From NCBI GenBank assembly GCA_015063285.1, contig SUST01000001.1, positions 124,001 through 188,000 on the forward strand: a stretch of DNA of 64,000 nt, given 5' to 3'. Under the pieces are notes generated by a model that did no database searches, was not told the origin of the DNA, and saw only the letters and a program-made list of their open reading frames with translations. Position numbers and translations under genes: made by a program. This document shows, in pieces, positions 61,754-64,000 of the stretch (positions are counted from its first letter, which is position 1; every line of letters begins with the position of its first letter). The stretch comes from Thermoplasmata archaeon. Its GTDB lineage: Archaea > Thermoplasmatota > Thermoplasmata > Methanomassiliicoccales > Methanomethylophilaceae.

Positions 61754-63028
61754 TCACACCTTTCTCCCTGACCAGGAGTAGATCCTCGAGTTGACCTCCC
61801 TTCCTGTTTCTATGATTAGTTCGGCATCGATCAGAGCGGCTATATCCGCCCTGGCCGTATTCAGCGATACGCCGTATTGGTTCATGACGGACCTGACGGA
61901 GATATCCTCCCCGTTCATCAGACCGGTGAATATCCCTATCTGCCTGTCGTTCAGACCGTATCCCGACAGCCTGGCCCTCATAACCATCTCCTCCCCGGTC
62001 CTCCTTTCCAGATATCCTTCGAAAGTGTCCATCGAATCCTCCAGAGCCTTGAGGTTGTACAGCATGAAGTAGGTCATGTCGTTCCCGTCGGTCTCCCCGA
62101 AGATGTACGACTCCTCATACCTTCCCTTGTGGTCCCTGATGTACCTGGAAAGGGCCAGGTATTCCATTATGCCGTATCCGCTCTTCAGCGTGTACCAATA
62201 GAACAGAGAGCGCGCCACACGGCCGTTCCCGTCCTCGAACGGGTGGATGTATGCGATCGCGTAGTGCAGGATCATCCCTTTGACCACGGGATGCAGAGAG
62301 TCGTTTCCGTTAATGAACCCGCATAGCTGCTCCACCGAGCACTCGATCTCCTCTTTGGGAATCGGCTGATGGAACACCTCCCCGGTCAGAGAATCCTGCA
62401 CGACCACATCGTCGTTGTCGCGGAAGGTACCCATGTACCTCCCATCCATGGTCCCGTCGGCCACTATCCTGTGGATGTCCTTGATCAATTGAGGGGTCAA
62501 AGGCTGATCCGTATGGTCCTTGATGTACAGCATGGCCCTGTAGTTGTTGACTATCATCCTTTCGGACCTGTCCTTCGGACGGATGTTGTGACACAGCATC
62601 TCTATGGCCTTCTTAGTAGTGGTCACGGCACCCTCCGCCTGACTGGAGGCTATCGATTCCTCCATCAGTGTCCTAGCTGGATGGTACGCTCCACTGTTCA
62701 GAACGTCATCACCTTGGGAGAATCCCTTGTTCGCTCTCGCATCGAACATGCGGAGCATCGTCCAGACCCTTTCCGTTATGAAATACCGGTAATGCGTGTT
62801 CCCAAATACCAATTCGGAACCACAGTCCCCGCGGACGAGCTTCATCCTCGCCCATACGACATCGGGATCGAATCTTCCCGTGTCCCTGTTGCGAACCTCC
62901 GACCAGTGGAGATATCTCTCGTTGAAATCCTTAGCGTATTCCCTGACCTCGTCTGAAAGTATGTCTTTAGAGCTCTGCCCATCGGACATCATCGCCTCGA
63001 TATCCGGAGGATTCCTTAGAATGCGCAT
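61754..63028 (-). CDS. Fic-domain protein
   Basis: 424 residues from ATG 63028; the longer frame from 63139 would run through the operator array. The inhibitory motif SSQAEG (128-133) and the Fic motif HPFEDGNGRVAR (about 260) are intact. The C-terminus (from about 360) is a helix-turn-helix (SVRSVMNQYGVSLNTARADI), so it may regulate its own gene. Class II Fic with expected AMP-transfer activity. Third such gene in the window. Confidence 0.92.
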   Translation of the reverse strand: MRILRNPPDIEAMMSDGQSSKDILSDEVREYAKDFNERYLHWSEVRNRDTGRFDPDVVWARMKLVRGDCGSELVFGNTHYRYFITERVWTMLRMFDARANKGFSQGDDVLNSGAYHPARTLMEESIASSQAEGAVTTTKKAIEMLCHNIRPKDRSERMIVNNYRAMLYIKDHTDQPLTPQLIKDIHRIVADGTMDGRYMGTFRDNDDVVVQDSLTGEVFHQPIPKEEIECSVEQLCGFINGNDSLHPVVKGMILHYAIAYIHPFEDGNGRVARSLFYWYTLKSGYGIMEYLALSRYIRDHKGRYEESYIFGETDGNDMTYFMLYNLKALEDSMDTFEGYLERRTGEEMVMRARLSGYGLNDRQIGIFTGLMNGEDISVRSVMNQYGVSLNTARADIAALIDAELIIETGREVNSRIYSWSGRKV

Positions 63029-63057
63029 GACATAAAGATTGATGATGAGTATTAATA

Positions 63058-63127
63058 CCCTACCAATTAAGTACTGTTTTGGTAGGGTTATCAGTTTATA
63101 CAATACCAAATTGGTAGTATATTGGTA
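63058..63127. promoter_or_regulatory. Array of five TACCAA/TTGGTA half-sites
   Basis: CCCTACCAA (63058-63066) mirrors TTGGTAGGG (63079-63087). TACCAAATTGGTA (63104-63116) is a second dyad, and TTGGTAG (63122-63128) adds a single half-site. All lie between 30 and 100 bp upstream of the Fic start. The helix-turn-helix in the Fic protein is a candidate ligand. Confidence 0.65.
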
Positions 63128-63151
63128 GTGTAATATCACTGATTATGAGGA

Positions 63152-64000
63152 TCAGCTCAGGATGTACCTCGCCGAACGCGTACTGCCTTCGGCCTTCTCG
63201 ATCCTTCCGTCCTTCCTCATGTTCTGCAGGAGATTGGTGGCCTTCACAGAAAGCTGTTCATCGGTCAGACCCTTCCTGTCCCTGAACCTCAGCATATCGA
63301 CCACATCCCCGCGGGTCACGGAACCGTTCTCTTTCAGCAGCTCCATTACGGCGTCGTAATCGGACCCTTTGCTGAAACGGGACGACGGATCCTGATAGTC
63401 CAGATTGATACAGGGCACGCCGTCGTATACTGTGACCAGTCCCCTCGATATGAGGGATTCCATTCTCTTGTCAGACAGATACCTACCGGAATCCAGCCTG
63501 TCCAGGTCCAGTATGTCCTGTATCTCCATGTCCCTGCGGATGTCCAAGGCCCTTGCCAGAGCGCCCTCCCTCCTTCCGGGGAACGTCACCGACACAGAAT
63601 CGTCGGTTATGGAGAATCTGGGCAGCGGGAAGTGCTTGTGTATCTGAGAGAGATAGAAATTACGGATGCCCGCACCGGAATTGGATACAAGACCGATCTC
63701 GGTCATCGCCTTGATGAGGAAAGAGTTCCTGGAGGCCATAGTCTGATTCTGGCCCTTGACGAAGGATTCCGGCTCCACGTCGGGGAAGGATCCCTTGCTG
63801 TACACCGTGACGGACTCGTTCTCCCTCTCGATAACGTCGATGGTCCCGCCCATGGTGTAGTCCTGATGCTGCAGGGCGTTGAATATCGCCTCCGTGAGCG
63901 AAGCGACACGGTATGTGCTCATGAAAACAGGCCCGCTCCCCTCGTCTATCTTTACGGTGGAATTGCTGATGATCGAGGCCAGTTTCCTTGCCGCCAAAAC
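63152..64000 (-). CDS. AlbA_2/HATPase-type transcriptional regulator, C-terminal part
   Basis: The frame is open to the window edge, so the N-terminus (expected AlbA_2 domain) is missing. The visible 282 residues hold the HATPase_c_4-like segment YRVASLTEAIFNALQHQDYT then GGTIDVIERENESVTVYSKG and MASRNSFLIKAMTEIGLVSN with SGAGIRNFY. Two winged-helix regions follow. Such RecG-like proteins are common, poorly understood regulators, often beside mobile or defence genes. It is upstream of the Fic gene on the same strand, with the operator array between them. Confidence 0.82.
   Translation of the reverse strand, partial: VLAARKLASIISNSTVKIDEGSGPVFMSTYRVASLTEAIFNALQHQDYTMGGTIDVIERENESVTVYSKGSFPDVEPESFVKGQNQTMASRNSFLIKAMTEIGLVSNSGAGIRNFYLSQIHKHFPLPRFSITDDSVSVTFPGRREGALARALDIRRDMEIQDILDLDRLDSGRYLSDKRMESLISRGLVTVYDGVPCINLDYQDPSSRFSKGSDYDAVMELLKENGSVTRGDVVDMLRFRDRKGLTDEQLSVKATNLLQNMRKDGRIEKAEGSTRSARYILS

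Noticed and set aside
1-64000. CRISPR array or rRNA
   Set aside because: No regularly spaced repeats and no rRNA-like conserved stretch were seen.
1-64000. TGA as a sense codon (selenocysteine)
   Set aside because: TGA ends nearly all genes and I found no gene that continues convincingly past it.
1-64000. Pyrrolysine genes (pylT, pylS, pylBCD) or methylamine methyltransferases
   Set aside because: None are present in the window, so amber decoding cannot be proved from it.

Overview
The window looks archaeal and fits a gut-type member of the Methanomassiliicoccales (Methanomethylophilus-like). Promoters have TATA boxes 20-30 nt before start codons. Genes overlap through GTGA or ATGA junctions. 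The surface proteins carry BspA-type leucine-rich repeats, InlB-type repeats, dockerin-like repeats and C-terminal zinc ribbons. There is no rRNA and no core methanogenesis gene, so the placement rests on gene style and stop-codon use (confidence about 0.7).

The main result concerns the genetic code. Of 57 protein genes whose ends I could read, 52 stop with TGA, 5 with TAA and none with TAG. Six genes carry a single in-frame TAG, after which the same frame continues with convincing family sequence to a TGA: a DUF5678-like protein (TAG 1602-1604), two Sel1-repeat proteins (12552-12554 and 45774-45776), a BspA-type surface protein (15166-15168), an IS605-type TnpB (23805-23807) and an unknown protein inside a type I restriction operon (41718-41720). 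This fits an archaeon that reads TAG as an amino acid, most simply pyrrolysine, in genes unrelated to methylamine metabolism. The pyl genes are not in the window.

Layout. 1-4.6 kb: membrane/AlbA_2 protein (cut), tRNA-Met, a decaying DUF5678/retropepsin pair, two paralogous membrane proteins and a DUF2798-like protein. 4.7-14.3 kb: frameshifted flavodoxin, Fic protein, archaeal ATPase, MATE and MFS exporters, HxlR regulator, Sel1 protein. 14.7-25 kb: surface proteins, second Fic protein, arylsulfotransferase-like protein, AbiE toxin-antitoxin pair with a clear operator, secreted proteins, IS605-type element. 25.3-35.2 kb: ATPase remnant, HicA-like toxin-antitoxin pair, FecBCD-type ABC operon with a dockerin-fused binding protein, two transglutaminase-like surface proteins. 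35.5-45.4 kb: restriction island with GmrSD-like and HrgA-like genes facing a type I system (hsdM, hsdS, unknown TAG gene, hsdR). 45.7-52 kb: Sel1 protein, then a second ABC operon with its own methyltransferase and dockerin-fused binding protein, divergent from a methyltransferase fused to an ArsR-type domain. 52-64 kb: PHP phosphoesterase, cardiolipin synthase, membrane-anchored purine nucleoside phosphorylase, DUF4143 ATPase, leucine-carboxyl-type methyltransferase, three short genes, a kinase-HAD fusion, EamA transporter, third Fic protein and an AlbA_2/HATPase-type protein (cut).

Together these make an accessory region: defence and toxin-antitoxin modules, several with palindromic operators, mixed with metal or cofactor uptake and surface display.
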